Positions 1 to 7,254 of a stretch of DNA of 43,716 bases are shown here, in pieces. Each line of letters begins with the position of its first letter. Positions within the stretch are counted from its first letter, which is position 1. The notes beneath the pieces are model-generated. The model ran no database searches and was not told where the DNA came from. It saw only the letters and a list, made by a program, of their open reading frames with translations. This DNA comes from Oscillospiraceae bacterium (GTDB lineage: Bacteria; Bacillota; Clostridia; Christensenellales; Aristaeellaceae): positions 1 through 43,716 of the forward strand of contig JAISZG010000024.1 in the NCBI GenBank assembly GCA_031269355.1, written 5' to 3'. Made by a program: the position numbers and the translations under genes.

Positions 1-1505
1 GCGACCCGCTCGCGCGATTCCTCCGTGTTCTCCTTCTCGTACTGAGCGCGAAGCCCAAAATAATCAATTACATATTGAACCGTATCGAACAGCGAGTTCG
101 CGTCCGCGTACGCGATCGACTGCATCAACTCTTCGCCGAAATCCGCGACGCTCTTGCGCGCGCGGGATGCGAGCGCTTCGTGCGGCTCTATCATAGAAGT
201 AAATAGCGAGTACCCGTTTTCAAGCGCGCAGCGCGTCAGTTCGGCCACCGTCGCCTCGCCTATCGAACGGCGCGGCGTGTTTATTATTCGCCTAAGCGAC
301 ACGTCGTCGGAAGGATTCACCAGCACGCGCAAATATGCTACGAGATCGCGTATTTCCTTGCGATCGTAAAACTTTGGTCCGCCGTATACGCGATAGGGAA
401 TTCCGGCGCGCACCAGCATTTCTTCCATAACGCGCGATTGCGCGTTAACGCGGTACAGCGCCGCCATATGTCCGTACGGCACGCCCGACTGGTGCAATTG
501 GAACATTCTGTCGCACACCCAAGCGGCTTCCGAGCGTTCGTCCGTAGCGCGGAAAAGTATAATTTTGTCGCCTTCCGCGCGCTCTGTCCACAGCATTTTT
601 TCTTTTCGCCCAGTGTTATGGGCGATCACCTGGTTTGCCGCGTCCAGTATATTGGGCGTGGAGCGATAGTTCTGTTCCAGCTTGATTATTTTCGTATCAG
701 GGAAATCTTTTTCAAAGTCGAGGATATTGCGCACATCCGCGCCGCGCCATCCGTATATCGACTGATCGTCGTCTCCGACGACGCATATATTCCCGTGCTC
801 CGACGCCAGCATGCGAATCAGCAAATATTGCGCGTGGTTCGTATCCTGATATTCGTCCACATGCACATAACGAAAACGAGATCGATAGTATTCGAGCACC
901 GGCGGGTGCTGCGCGAAAAGCTCCAGCGTTTTTATGAGCAGATCGTCAAAATCCAGAGCGTTCGCGTCCTTCAAGCGCTTCTCATATTGCTTGAACAACC
1001 CGGCGATCGTTTTTCTGCGAGGCTCGTTTTCATCCTCTTTCAGCCATTCGTCCGGCGTTAAATACCTATTTTTCGAGTCTGAAATGCAGCCGCGAATTTC
1101 CCTGGGCGTAAATACCTTTTCATCAAGGTTATTCCGCTTCAGCAGATCGCGTATCACGCTTGTTTGATCGTCGTCGTCGTATATAGAGAATGTTCGCTTG
1201 TACCCGATCTTCTCTATATCTCTGCGCAATATACGCGCGCAGCACGCGTGAAACGTGAGTATCCACGCCTCTCGCGCTGTTGATCCGCTGAGCCGGTCTA
1301 CGCGGTCGCGCATTTCGCGGGCGGCTTTGTTCGTAAAAGTGATCGCCAGTATCTGCCATGCAGGCACGCCGCGTTCCAGCAGATTTGCGATACGGTACGT
1401 TAACGCGCGCGTCTTACCGGATCCGGCGCCAGCGAGGATCAGAAGCGGTCCTTCAAACGTACTTGCCGCGAGCGCCTGCTGCGGATTTAGCGCTTGCAAA
1501 TCCAT
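1..1505 (-). CDS. pcrA: ATP-dependent DNA helicase PcrA/UvrD, 3' part outside window
   Basis: Superfamily 1A 3'-5' DNA helicase acting in nucleotide excision repair, replication restart and removal of recombinase filaments. The first ~501 residues of an expected 720-750 are present; the gene runs off the left edge. It begins MDLQALNPQQ, followed by Walker A AGAGSGKT near residue 25. A TFHACCARILRRD segment (motif Ia region) and the motif II/III block VVGDDDQSIYGWRGAD follow, all diagnostic of PcrA/UvrD rather than Rep or RecB. The start at 1505 is set by AAAGGAGGG about 7 nt upstream. It lies 3 nt after the stop of the yerC-like gene, so the two are cotranscribed; a nearby yerC and pcrA also occur in Bacillus. 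No frameshift was seen in the stretches I translated. Confidence 0.95.
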   Translation of the reverse strand, partial: MDLQALNPQQALAASTFEGPLLILAGAGSGKTRALTYRIANLLERGVPAWQILAITFTNKAAREMRDRVDRLSGSTAREAWILTFHACCARILRRDIEKIGYKRTFSIYDDDDQTSVIRDLLKRNNLDEKVFTPREIRGCISDSKNRYLTPDEWLKEDENEPRRKTIAGLFKQYEKRLKDANALDFDDLLIKTLELFAQHPPVLEYYRSRFRYVHVDEYQDTNHAQYLLIRMLASEHGNICVVGDDDQSIYGWRGADVRNILDFEKDFPDTKIIKLEQNYRSTPNILDAANQVIAHNTGRKEKMLWTERAEGDKIILFRATDERSEAAWVCDRMFQLHQSGVPYGHMAALYRVNAQSRVMEEMLVRAGIPYRVYGGPKFYDRKEIRDLVAYLRVLVNPSDDVSLRRIINTPRRSIGEATVAELTRCALENGYSLFTSMIEPHEALASRARKSVADFGEELMQSIAYADANSLFDTVQYVIDYFGLRAQYEKENTEESRERV

Positions 1506-1508
1506 CCG

Positions 1509-1907
1509 TCATCCCTCCTTTGATCCGTCTCGCGTCGGCTGTTCTTCGAGTGCATCCAGCACGCGCGGATATCCCTGCGCGCCATACAACAAACTGCGGT
1601 TCACGCGACTGATTGTCGCGGTGCTCGCGCCGGTGCGCTGCGCGATTTCTTGATAGGTTACTCCCTTGCGCAGCAGCCGAGCCACCTCGATGCGCTGCGC
1701 CAAAGATTTGACTTCGTGAATAGTACATAAATCTTCCAACAGGCGCGCGCACGTGTCCTCATCGTTCGCCGCAGTCAGCGCGCGCACCAACAAATTGATC
1801 TGTTCATCGTCCTGCGGATTAGCCAAACCGGACGGCGCGCCGTGCAATCGTCGCAACCGCGCGGCATCCGCCGAACCCTGGTGCTCGCCGGATCGCTCCC
1901 GACGCAT
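1509..1907 (-). CDS. yerC: YerC/YecD-family TrpR-like DNA-binding protein
   Basis: Small helix-turn-helix protein of the TrpR-related YerC/YecD family; family members are DNA-binding regulators with no settled target. The conserved core is about residues 40-120: LLEDLCTIHEVKSLAQRIEV, then ARLLRKGVTYQEIAQ and the recognition helix TGASTATISRVNRSLLYG. At 132 residues it is longer than the usual ~100. The extra N-terminal ~33 residues are Arg/Gly-rich and unlike the family, so the true start could lie further in, although the ATG at 1907 has an AGAAGGG-type site upstream. It is first in a two-gene unit with pcrA. A promoter candidate lies about 80 bp upstream. Confidence 0.88.
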   Translation of the reverse strand: MRRERSGEHQGSADAARLRRLHGAPSGLANPQDDEQINLLVRALTAANDEDTCARLLEDLCTIHEVKSLAQRIEVARLLRKGVTYQEIAQRTGASTATISRVNRSLLYGAQGYPRVLDALEEQPTRDGSKEG

Positions 1908-1983
1908 ATCCGATCCCTTCTCCCCATCCCGTATGTTGTTTGCGTTTGACGCTCATTAAGCCGTTCATGTGATATACGATATG

Positions 1984-2012
1984 ATTATACCACAAACAAC
2001 CGGGAATGGAAA
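1984..2012 (-). promoter_or_regulatory. Sigma-A-type promoter for yerC-pcrA
   Basis: On the minus strand, TTTCCA (2012-2007), a 17-nt spacer and a perfect TATAAT (1989-1984). The -35 is weak (4 of 6) but the -10 is consensus. Transcription would start near 1977, giving a ~70-nt leader before yerC. Confidence 0.5.
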
Positions 2013-2134
2013 GCCGTTCCGACGCAGGAACAGTTTCCCAAAACCCGACCCCGATCTACTTTTTATACGCATATGCATCGCGGTTCGACAGCGTTTTCAT
2101 AATCCGCGCTAACTTTGCTGCCAACTCGCCCCGC

Positions 2135-2290
2135 GCCCCAGCAAGGAGCCGTGAGGGAGGCGTACCGGAGCTGCGCCGGCTGTGCGCAAACCCCGCCGCC
2201 TGTGGCGGATGAAGGCGGGTTTGCGCGTAGGCGACGCTTCGATGGATAAAAATACAGTGTAGTCCGGCCATCAGATTTTTCGAATACGCA
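2135..2290 (+). mobile_element. Degenerate copy of the 164-bp MITE-like element
   Basis: Shares with the intact copies at 6067 and 43139 the internal blocks CAAGGAGCC-TGAGGGAGGCGTA, GGAGCT, CGACG, GATGGATAAAAA and the right terminal block AGATTTTTCGAA-ACGC. The centre is altered by an extra GC-rich inverted segment around 2185-2230, and no left terminal repeat is recognisable. It is a one-ended relic in the gap between the yerC promoter and the next gene. Confidence 0.7.
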
Positions 2291-2335
2291 ACATATAACT
2301 CTTAAATTGTTCGGAAAGTGTGCAGGAATTCCGTG

Positions 2336-2364
2336 TTGCAAAATCGTATTAGTATATCTATAAA
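2336..2364 (+). promoter_or_regulatory. Sigma-A-type promoter for the His/Cys-rich secreted protein gene
   Basis: TTGCAA (2336-2341), 17-nt spacer, TATAAA (2359-2364). It lies about 50 bp upstream of the ATG at 2414, placing the start point near 2371 and leaving a ~40-nt leader that carries the GGAGGG ribosome site. Confidence 0.5.
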
Positions 2365-2413
2365 CAGGCGCGGTTTCAAATTTCGAAATTTTGTATTTTT
2401 GGAGGGTTTCATT

Positions 2414-2749
2414 ATGAGGAGAATTATCGCAATGCTCGCCGTCGCAGTAATGACAATCGCGCTGGGCGCGACGTCTGGTTTCGCCCATGGGCATAAAGGT
2501 GGCGGCACTGTCGCAGCCTACGCGGTCTGTAAGGTAAAAAGCTGCACGCTGACAGGGCAGCATAAGCACAGCGGCGTCTATTACACGGCGCATTATTACG
2601 GAGACGGACATAGCTATCACGGTTATTGCACCATATCCGGTTGCACGCTTACCGGATATCACAAACATGGCGAGGTATATTGCTTCGGTCACATAGCGAG
2701 CAATAGTCGCGGCCAAAATGTTATGGCGGGAAATCATCACGGCCATTAA
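2414..2749 (+). CDS. Small secreted His/Cys-rich protein with two CTLTG-HKH repeats
   Basis: 111-residue precursor. The start at 2414 is chosen because GGAGGG sits 7 nt upstream and the protein then opens with a classical signal peptide: MRR, a hydrophobic core, and a likely cleavage after SGFA near residue 24. An upstream in-frame ATG at 2318 would bury the signal sequence. The mature part holds two related units, SCTLTGQHKHSGVYY and GCTLTGYHKHGEVYC. Each has the pattern C-T-x-TG-x-HKH-x-x-x-Y, preceded by another cysteine 4-5 residues earlier. The C-terminus is His-rich (NHHGH). The regular Cys/His spacing suggests a metal-binding extracellular protein; that is inference, and I do not recognise a named family. 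It stands alone between a promoter and a downstream hairpin. Confidence 0.8.
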   Translation: MRRIIAMLAVAVMTIALGATSGFAHGHKGGGTVAAYAVCKVKSCTLTGQHKHSGVYYTAHYYGDGHSYHGYCTISGCTLTGYHKHGEVYCFGHIASNSRGQNVMAGNHHGH

Positions 2750-2760
2750 GAATGCTTCTG

Positions 2761-2802
2761 CCTAAAACAACCCGCCTAAAACAACCCGCTTAAAACAACC
2801 TG
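2761..2802 (+). repeat. Three tandem 14-bp repeats
   Basis: CCTAAAACAACCCG is repeated three times head to tail (2761, 2775, 2789), the third copy with two changes. It sits just downstream of the secreted-protein gene, outside any coding frame I can support. Confidence 0.85.
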
Positions 2803-2891
2803 CGGGCGCCACGCGATTGAGTTGTATGTTGGCACATGCGCCGCGCCTGTTTTGTTTCTGAAAAGCCTTAGCGACGTTGAGGAGTTATTAC

Positions 2892-2923
2892 AGGACGTAT
2901 TGCGGGAATACGTCCTTTCGTTA
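2892..2923 (+). terminator. Hairpin terminator candidate
   Basis: AGGACGTATT (2892-2901), 6-nt loop, AATACGTCCT (2908-2917): a perfect 10-bp stem followed by TTCGTTAT. It could end the transcript of the gene at 2414. The T-tract is interrupted, so termination is likely but not certain. Confidence 0.55.
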
Positions 2924-2970
2924 TAATTCCTGCTCTTGATTCGCGTTAGCGATATTAAACGAGAATTGCA

Positions 2971-3012
2971 AGCGGAGGGCGCTCTTTCTATTTGCAAAGA
3001 GCGTGCCTCCGC
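2971..3012 (-). terminator. Long hairpin between convergent genes, probable sipL terminator
   Basis: AGCGGAGGGCGCTCTTT (2971-2987) pairs with AAAGAGCGTGCCTCCGCT (2995-3012), about 16 bp with one bulge. It lies 85 bp beyond the sipL stop. The T-run is poor on both sides, so it may be a terminator or an RNA-stabilising structure. The rest of the 2750-3096 gap shows nothing coding. Confidence 0.5.
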
Positions 3013-3096
3013 TAAAACATGCCGTTAGCGCATAATAATATTTATTATAAACTAAGCAGTGCAGTGTTCTTCTGCCGATTGAGACAGCGACAATCG

Positions 3097-4617
3097 CTAC
3101 ACGCTTGCGCGCTGGAACACGAGCACAGGTTTGCCTGCCTGCAGATTCTTAAGCGTCGGGTTAATTTTTTGGATGCTGTCCTGCGTGACTCGATATTTAC
3201 GCGCGAGATCCCATAACGTCTCTCCGCTAGTAGGGTAGGCCACAACAATGCCGCCCTTTGAAACGGGTATGGCCTGCTTCTTTACATCCGTGGGCAGCGC
3301 GGATTTTTCCAGGACGTACGCGTCGGCGTCCATGCAAAGGCGATATTGCAGTTCGATTCTATCGGCGGTGATAGCCGCCGCGTCCACCTCCTGCGACTCG
3401 ATGCGAATCCACGCGCCTTCCGGAAGCGCGCCCTGGAACAGCGCTTCAAACGGCGTATCATGGCTGGAGGATACCGGTGCGTCGCCGCCAAAGGGCAGAT
3501 ATATAACCGTGGAATGCAGCACACCGGTTACGCGCTGACGGTCCCCAAGCGGATGACTATCCGCGATGCTGGGCTCTATAAACGCCGCGAGCACAACGCG
3601 AACGGGCGGCGAACCTTCCGGCAGCTCGAACATTATCTTGCCGGATTGCACTGACTGAGCTGTGATCTCGCTGGATAATACCGTGATAGATTCGCGGCTG
3701 AGGGTTACCATATCTCCCTGAAGCGTATACGCGTCGGCCAGCGTTTCGACCGAGTCGTTCCGGCTGACGGAGCCTTGCACGTTAAGCAGCCCCTCTGCGC
3801 GCAGAACGCGGGAGCCCTCGCCTGCGTCGACGGACGATACGGCGATATCCTTAAGCGTGACGCGCACTTGTATATCCTCGTCTTCAGATGCGCCTATCTC
3901 AAGGCTCAGCTCAAACGGAATTACGTGGCGCGTGACTACGAGCGGTTTATCCGCAAGCTGGCTGGTATGGAACGCGTCTATGCTCAGATCGCCCTCGATT
4001 GAGGCGCGGCCGCCCGATACGCCAACTTTCTTTACGTACGGATATGCGCGTGCGTACAGCGTTTCCTGAATGCCAAGCGACGCGGGCAGATCGAATTCCT
4101 CGCGCAGCAGGGAAGTGGTCTGCGCTTCGCCTACATGCTGCATCAGCCGCACTGTCTCCGGCTGACTTTGAAGGCCTTCGACATCCGTGATGCCCGATAC
4201 GACCGCGATAGGGGAGTGCTCAAGCGCGCGCGCGGCAATCGAAAGAGACGCGTGCAGCAGCAGCCTGCCGTTGACTGCTTGCGCGTTAGCTTCCAATACC
4301 TGGCCGCTCGTTTGAATCCTCGCCTTTGCGTCCACTCCGGGAAGCGCGATTTGATGGGTGAACGTGCTCGACGCCTCCAACGCGCGCGGGCGGCTATCGC
4401 CCTGAGTGTATAAAATCTGGAATACGACGGTGCCGTTAATCGCGATTCGATCCTGAAGCACCTGCGCGTCTTCAAGTGAAAGCCGCGCGTCGGTATGCAA
4501 AATATGCGCCTCGTCGCGAATGCCGCCGGGGAGTGCGACTTCCCCGTCCACCACCGTCTGCTCGTTCGCTTCGCTGATCAGCCGCTCGATCGCGACATTG
4601 TTTCGAAGAATTTCCAT
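3097..4617 (-). CDS. sipL: SipL-type spore coat morphogenesis protein (SPOCS/DUF3794 plus LysM)
   Basis: 506 residues, close to the size of Clostridioides difficile SipL, which binds SpoIVA through its LysM domain and is needed for coat assembly around the forespore. Three SPOCS (DUF3794) beta-rich repeats can be recognised at roughly residues 30-125, 180-280 and 320-420. The first contains GTVVFQILYTQGD and the second RHVIPFELSLEI. A C-terminal LysM follows at about 457-503 (SGETLWDLARKYRVTQDSIQ, then INPTLKNLQAGKPVLVF). There is no signal peptide, consistent with action in the mother-cell cytoplasm. The ATG at 4617 has GGGGAGGAAG 5 nt upstream. A sigma-E-like promoter candidate lies 33-61 bp upstream. 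The gene is monocistronic. It is the main evidence that this organism sporulates. Confidence 0.88.
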   Translation of the reverse strand: MEILRNNVAIERLISEANEQTVVDGEVALPGGIRDEAHILHTDARLSLEDAQVLQDRIAINGTVVFQILYTQGDSRPRALEASSTFTHQIALPGVDAKARIQTSGQVLEANAQAVNGRLLLHASLSIAARALEHSPIAVVSGITDVEGLQSQPETVRLMQHVGEAQTTSLLREEFDLPASLGIQETLYARAYPYVKKVGVSGGRASIEGDLSIDAFHTSQLADKPLVVTRHVIPFELSLEIGASEDEDIQVRVTLKDIAVSSVDAGEGSRVLRAEGLLNVQGSVSRNDSVETLADAYTLQGDMVTLSRESITVLSSEITAQSVQSGKIMFELPEGSPPVRVVLAAFIEPSIADSHPLGDRQRVTGVLHSTVIYLPFGGDAPVSSSHDTPFEALFQGALPEGAWIRIESQEVDAAAITADRIELQYRLCMDADAYVLEKSALPTDVKKQAIPVSKGGIVVAYPTSGETLWDLARKYRVTQDSIQKINPTLKNLQAGKPVLVFQRASV

Positions 4618-5095
4618 GAAGCTTCCTCCCCGTCACCGATTCTCATCAGACACTATGCGTAATAGTTCCGGCTTATGCGGACAATCAAATAATGCGAGGC
4701 GCAGCCCCCGCCAAGAACGAGCTGGCGCTGCGCTCCACGCACGCCGTATTGCCTATCGACAGCAACTCAACAGCTAATAGTTCACCGAACAAAAACCACA
4801 AATGCACACAATTGTTTTCTTCCATATATTGGCAGTTTAGATAAGGGAATACAGCCATTTTATACATCGTCTGATACAATGTGAGAAACAATGAAAACAA
4901 TGGATGCTTTCCCGCGTGAAAATCCATCGCATTACAAGAGTATTATTAAGCACATAAGTATAACTAAACAACGTGCGAATAGGAGGCGTTAACGAATAAT
5001 AATCAAGCACAAAAGGCGTGCGAAGGCGCATTGCGGGCATTGCGCCGCTTTGCATGCGGTATCCGTGGATTCATCATCAAGGAGGCGATCGACAC
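4618..5095. other. Intergenic region between divergent sipL and the SH3 gene
   Basis: 478 bp without a supported gene. It holds the sipL promoter candidate at the left. A strong hairpin lies at 4699-4733 (GCGCAGC/GCTGCGC outer stem, GCCA/TGGC inner stem). An AT-rich stretch follows at about 4790-4980, presumably carrying the promoter of the SH3 gene, though no hexamer pair is convincing. The SH3 ribosome site AAGGAGG is at 5079-5085. Confidence 0.6.
4650..4678 (-). promoter_or_regulatory. Sigma-E-like promoter candidate for sipL
   Basis: On the minus strand, GCATAAG (4678-4672), 14 nt, CATAGTGT (4657-4650). This resembles the mother-cell sigma-E pattern (-35 like GCATATT, -10 like CATACAAT). 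No good sigma-A hexamer pair is evident here, and sipL belongs to the sigma-E regulon in C. difficile. Confidence 0.4.
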
Positions 5096-5848
5096 ATGAA
5101 GGCGTTCCCTAAATCCAAGACGGCCCGACTCATAATTCTCGCGCTCGCGGTATCGTTTATCCTTATGCCCATGTCCGGCGCGCTTGCGGCGGGCGGTGTC
5201 CAGCCAGGTTCTATATTGTATGTAAACGCCCCGAACGGAGGAAATTTGAACCTGCGCTGCGCGCCGAACTACGAGGCCCTGATTATCGCTTCGTACAGCG
5301 CCGGTCAGCCTGTAAAAGTGCTGGCGGTATGCGGCGATTGGTACAAAGTTTCCGTGAACTATTGCATCGGCTATATGGTCGCGCAGTATCTCTCGCCGAC
5401 AAAACCCGCGCCGCCGCAGCCGTCCGTTCCCGTGTTTGGCTCTGCAAAAGCGGTGGTGAGCAATCCGCAGAGCGGATCGAGACTGAACCTGCGCGCAACC
5501 CCAAGCCGCGCGTCCACAATACTTGGGCAGTATAAGAACGGAACCCCGGTAACCATATACGAAGAGATTGGCGAATGGTATCGCGTTAAAATCAGCGGCG
5601 CCAACGGCTATGTTATGGCTAAGTATGTGAAGGTTGTAAAAGGGGAGCCGACGGATAATTATCTGCAGGTGTTCAATCCTAACGGCGGATCATACGTCAA
5701 CCTGCGCAAAGGCCCCGGATACGGCTATAATGTCGCGCAGCAAGTGAAAACAAACGTGCTCGCATATGTGCTGGATCAGGGCGGCGCATGGACAAAAGTT
5801 GAAATTAACGGGAATGTCGGATATATTAACAGCGCGTTCCTGAAGTAA
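5096..5848 (+). CDS. Secreted protein with three bacterial SH3 domains
   Basis: 250-residue precursor. The start at 5096 follows AAGGAGG by about 10 nt; the in-frame ATG at 5018 lacks such a site. A signal peptide occupies residues 1-32 (KSK, hydrophobic core, cleavage near GALAAG). Three SH3b-type repeats follow at about 36-92, 115-173 and 185-250, each with the hallmark LNLRCAPN / LNLRATPS / VNLRKGPG and closing G-Y segments (CIGYMVAQYL, ANGYVMAKYV, NVGYINSAFL). A short Pro-rich linker separates the first two. Such proteins usually bind peptidoglycan. No catalytic domain is present, so this is a wall-binding protein of unknown role rather than a hydrolase. It is monocistronic with a clear terminator. 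Confidence 0.9.
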   Translation: MKAFPKSKTARLIILALAVSFILMPMSGALAAGGVQPGSILYVNAPNGGNLNLRCAPNYEALIIASYSAGQPVKVLAVCGDWYKVSVNYCIGYMVAQYLSPTKPAPPQPSVPVFGSAKAVVSNPQSGSRLNLRATPSRASTILGQYKNGTPVTIYEEIGEWYRVKISGANGYVMAKYVKVVKGEPTDNYLQVFNPNGGSYVNLRKGPGYGYNVAQQVKTNVLAYVLDQGGAWTKVEINGNVGYINSAFLK

Positions 5849-5850
5849 TC

Positions 5851-5877
5851 AAAAGATATTTATAAAAAGATATTTAT
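5851..5877 (+). repeat. Short tandem duplication AAAAGATATTTAT x2
   Basis: Two near-identical 13-14-bp units directly after the SH3 gene stop codon. No function is evident. Confidence 0.7.
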
Positions 5878-5932
5878 AGTGGGTATGAGGTGCAGCCCCA
5901 TTTAATTCGGGGGCAGAGCCTCGTCAGAAATG

Positions 5933-5980
5933 AAGAATTCGCCGCGTTTGGGCTGTGTGCCCGCGCGGCGGATTCTTTTG
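5933..5980 (+). terminator. Rho-independent terminator of the SH3 gene
   Basis: AAGAATTCGCCGCG (5933-5946) pairs with CGCGGCGGATTCTT (5964-5977), 13 of 14 bp, followed by TTGTTGG. GC-rich stem with a U-rich end, 85 bp beyond the stop codon. A second weaker GAGG...CCTC hairpin lies at about 5887-5922. Confidence 0.75.
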
Positions 5981-6066
5981 TTGGTGGAATAAAATCAATT
6001 GCGGGCTTGTACGTATGCGTTATAAATCGACGCAGGAAATCGGCGTTTTCCGTCGTATTATGTGAT

Positions 6067-6230
6067 TAGGGCGTGTTCGAAAAATATCTCGAGGCTGAAT
6101 GTGCTGGATTTTGATGAGGCGCAAGGAGCCATGAGGGAGGCGTAGTGGAGCTACGTCGACCGAATGCGCGACGCCGCGATGGATAAAAAGACAGTGCATT
6201 CAGACCGAGAGATTTTTCGAACACGCCCTA
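6067..6230 (+). mobile_element. 164-bp MITE-like element, intact copy 1
   Basis: Bounded by TA on both sides, with imperfect inverted ends: GGGCGTGTTCGAAAAATATC at the left, mirrored by GATTTTTCGAACACGCCC at the right. Weaker pairing extends inward to about 45 bp (CTGAATGTGCTG against CAGTGCATTCAG). There is no coding capacity. The copy at 43139-43302 is the same length, inverted, and differs at about 7 positions. TA flanks and length fit non-autonomous IS630/Tc1-mariner-type elements; no transposase is present here. It fills most of the gap between the SH3 gene terminator and the permease stop codon. Confidence 0.85.
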
Positions 6231-6276
6231 ATCATTGGTATGAAAACGATTGAACGTGGCAAGCGCGTCGGCGGCG

Positions 6277-7236
6277 TTAACCCTTCACCGCTCCTATCGT
6301 TATCCCTTGAACAAAATACTTCTGCAAGAATGGATATAACAACACAATAGGCCCTGTCGCTATAACGGCGTTCGCTAGCTTCACCGCTTCTGTCGGGATC
6401 ACGCGATTGGAAAATGTTTCGGTTCCGGCGGTCGCCATAGCGATCTGGGCGGTAAGTATCTGATACAGCTTAAACTGAAGCGGCCACAGGTTTACATCCT
6501 TAATAAAAAGCGAAGCATGATACCAGTCGTTCCAATATGACAGCCCCAGGAAGAGGCTTATAGTCGCGAGAATCGGCTTGGATAACGGCAACACGATTGT
6601 AAGGAATATGCGGAATTCTCCCGCGCCGTCTATCTTCGCGGATTCGATGAGCGACGCGGGAAGCTGTCGCATAAAGTTGCGCACCAGCAATATGCTGAAT
6701 GAACTTATCATCATTGGCAATATCAGCGCCCAAAGCGTATTTCTCATGCCAAGGCTTGATATTAGCATGTACCACGGTACGAGTCCGCAGTTAAACAGCG
6801 TAGTAAAGTAAAAGAAGAATGCTATCGCGTTCGCGTACTTAAGTTCCCTGCGCTGCAGAGCATAGCCCGCCATAGACATAATCGTTATTCCGCCAAGCGT
6901 CCCGCAGATCGTAATAGTTATACTAATCAGGTACGTCCGCCCAATTACAGCGGGGAATATGAATATCAACCTATACGCGTCGAGCGTAATCCCCTGCGGG
7001 AATATGGAGTAGCCATTTTTAATGATCGCCGAATTTGACGAAAGCGATCCGGATACAACCATGATGAATGGAACGAAGCTCACAATGGCGGCAAGCCCCA
7101 GCAATGTATATGCTATTATATTGAATGCAATACGGCTTGGCTCCATTCGACCAACGCGCGCCTGGGGCAAGCTTCTCTCTATACGTTCCACCGACACCAC
7201 TCCCATTATGATTGATACATCATTATTATGAAGCAT
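6277..7236 (-). CDS. Sugar ABC transporter permease, LplC/MalG type
   Basis: Inner-membrane subunit of a CUT1-type carbohydrate importer, ~319 residues. About six hydrophobic segments begin with IIAYTLLGLAAIVSFVPFIM. A permease EAA loop sits about two-thirds along (SAKIDGAGEFRIFLTIVLPL), and the C-terminus ends YFVQGITIGAVKG, typical of the LplC branch. The ATG at 7236 directly abuts GGAGG, which is too close for good initiation. An in-frame ATG ten codons on (7206) or a nearby GTG could be used instead, so the first residues are uncertain. It follows the partner permease by 18 bp in one transcript. No ATPase is nearby; such importers often share a single MsmX-type ATPase. Confidence 0.9.
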   Translation of the reverse strand: MLHNNDVSIIMGVVSVERIERSLPQARVGRMEPSRIAFNIIAYTLLGLAAIVSFVPFIMVVSGSLSSNSAIIKNGYSIFPQGITLDAYRLIFIFPAVIGRTYLISITITICGTLGGITIMSMAGYALQRRELKYANAIAFFFYFTTLFNCGLVPWYMLISSLGMRNTLWALILPMMISSFSILLVRNFMRQLPASLIESAKIDGAGEFRIFLTIVLPLSKPILATISLFLGLSYWNDWYHASLFIKDVNLWPLQFKLYQILTAQIAMATAGTETFSNRVIPTEAVKLANAVIATGPIVLLYPFLQKYFVQGITIGAVKG

Positions 7237-7254
7237 CCTCCGCGCAAAAGGCGT

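Noticed and set aside
438-1061. Long plus-strand open frame of 207 codons
   Set aside because: Antisense to pcrA; the minus-strand frame carries all helicase motifs, and this frame has no ribosome site or recognisable domain.
2063-2746. Minus-strand open frame of 227 codons opposite the secreted His/Cys-rich gene
   Set aside because: It spans the degenerate MITE and the complement of a gene with a clear promoter, ribosome site and signal peptide; its translation is unlike any protein family.
6240-6253. Third LacI-type operator TGAAAACGATTGAA
   Set aside because: One specified base is wrong and it lies beyond the 3' end of the permease gene with no promoter beside it, so I do not list it as a site.
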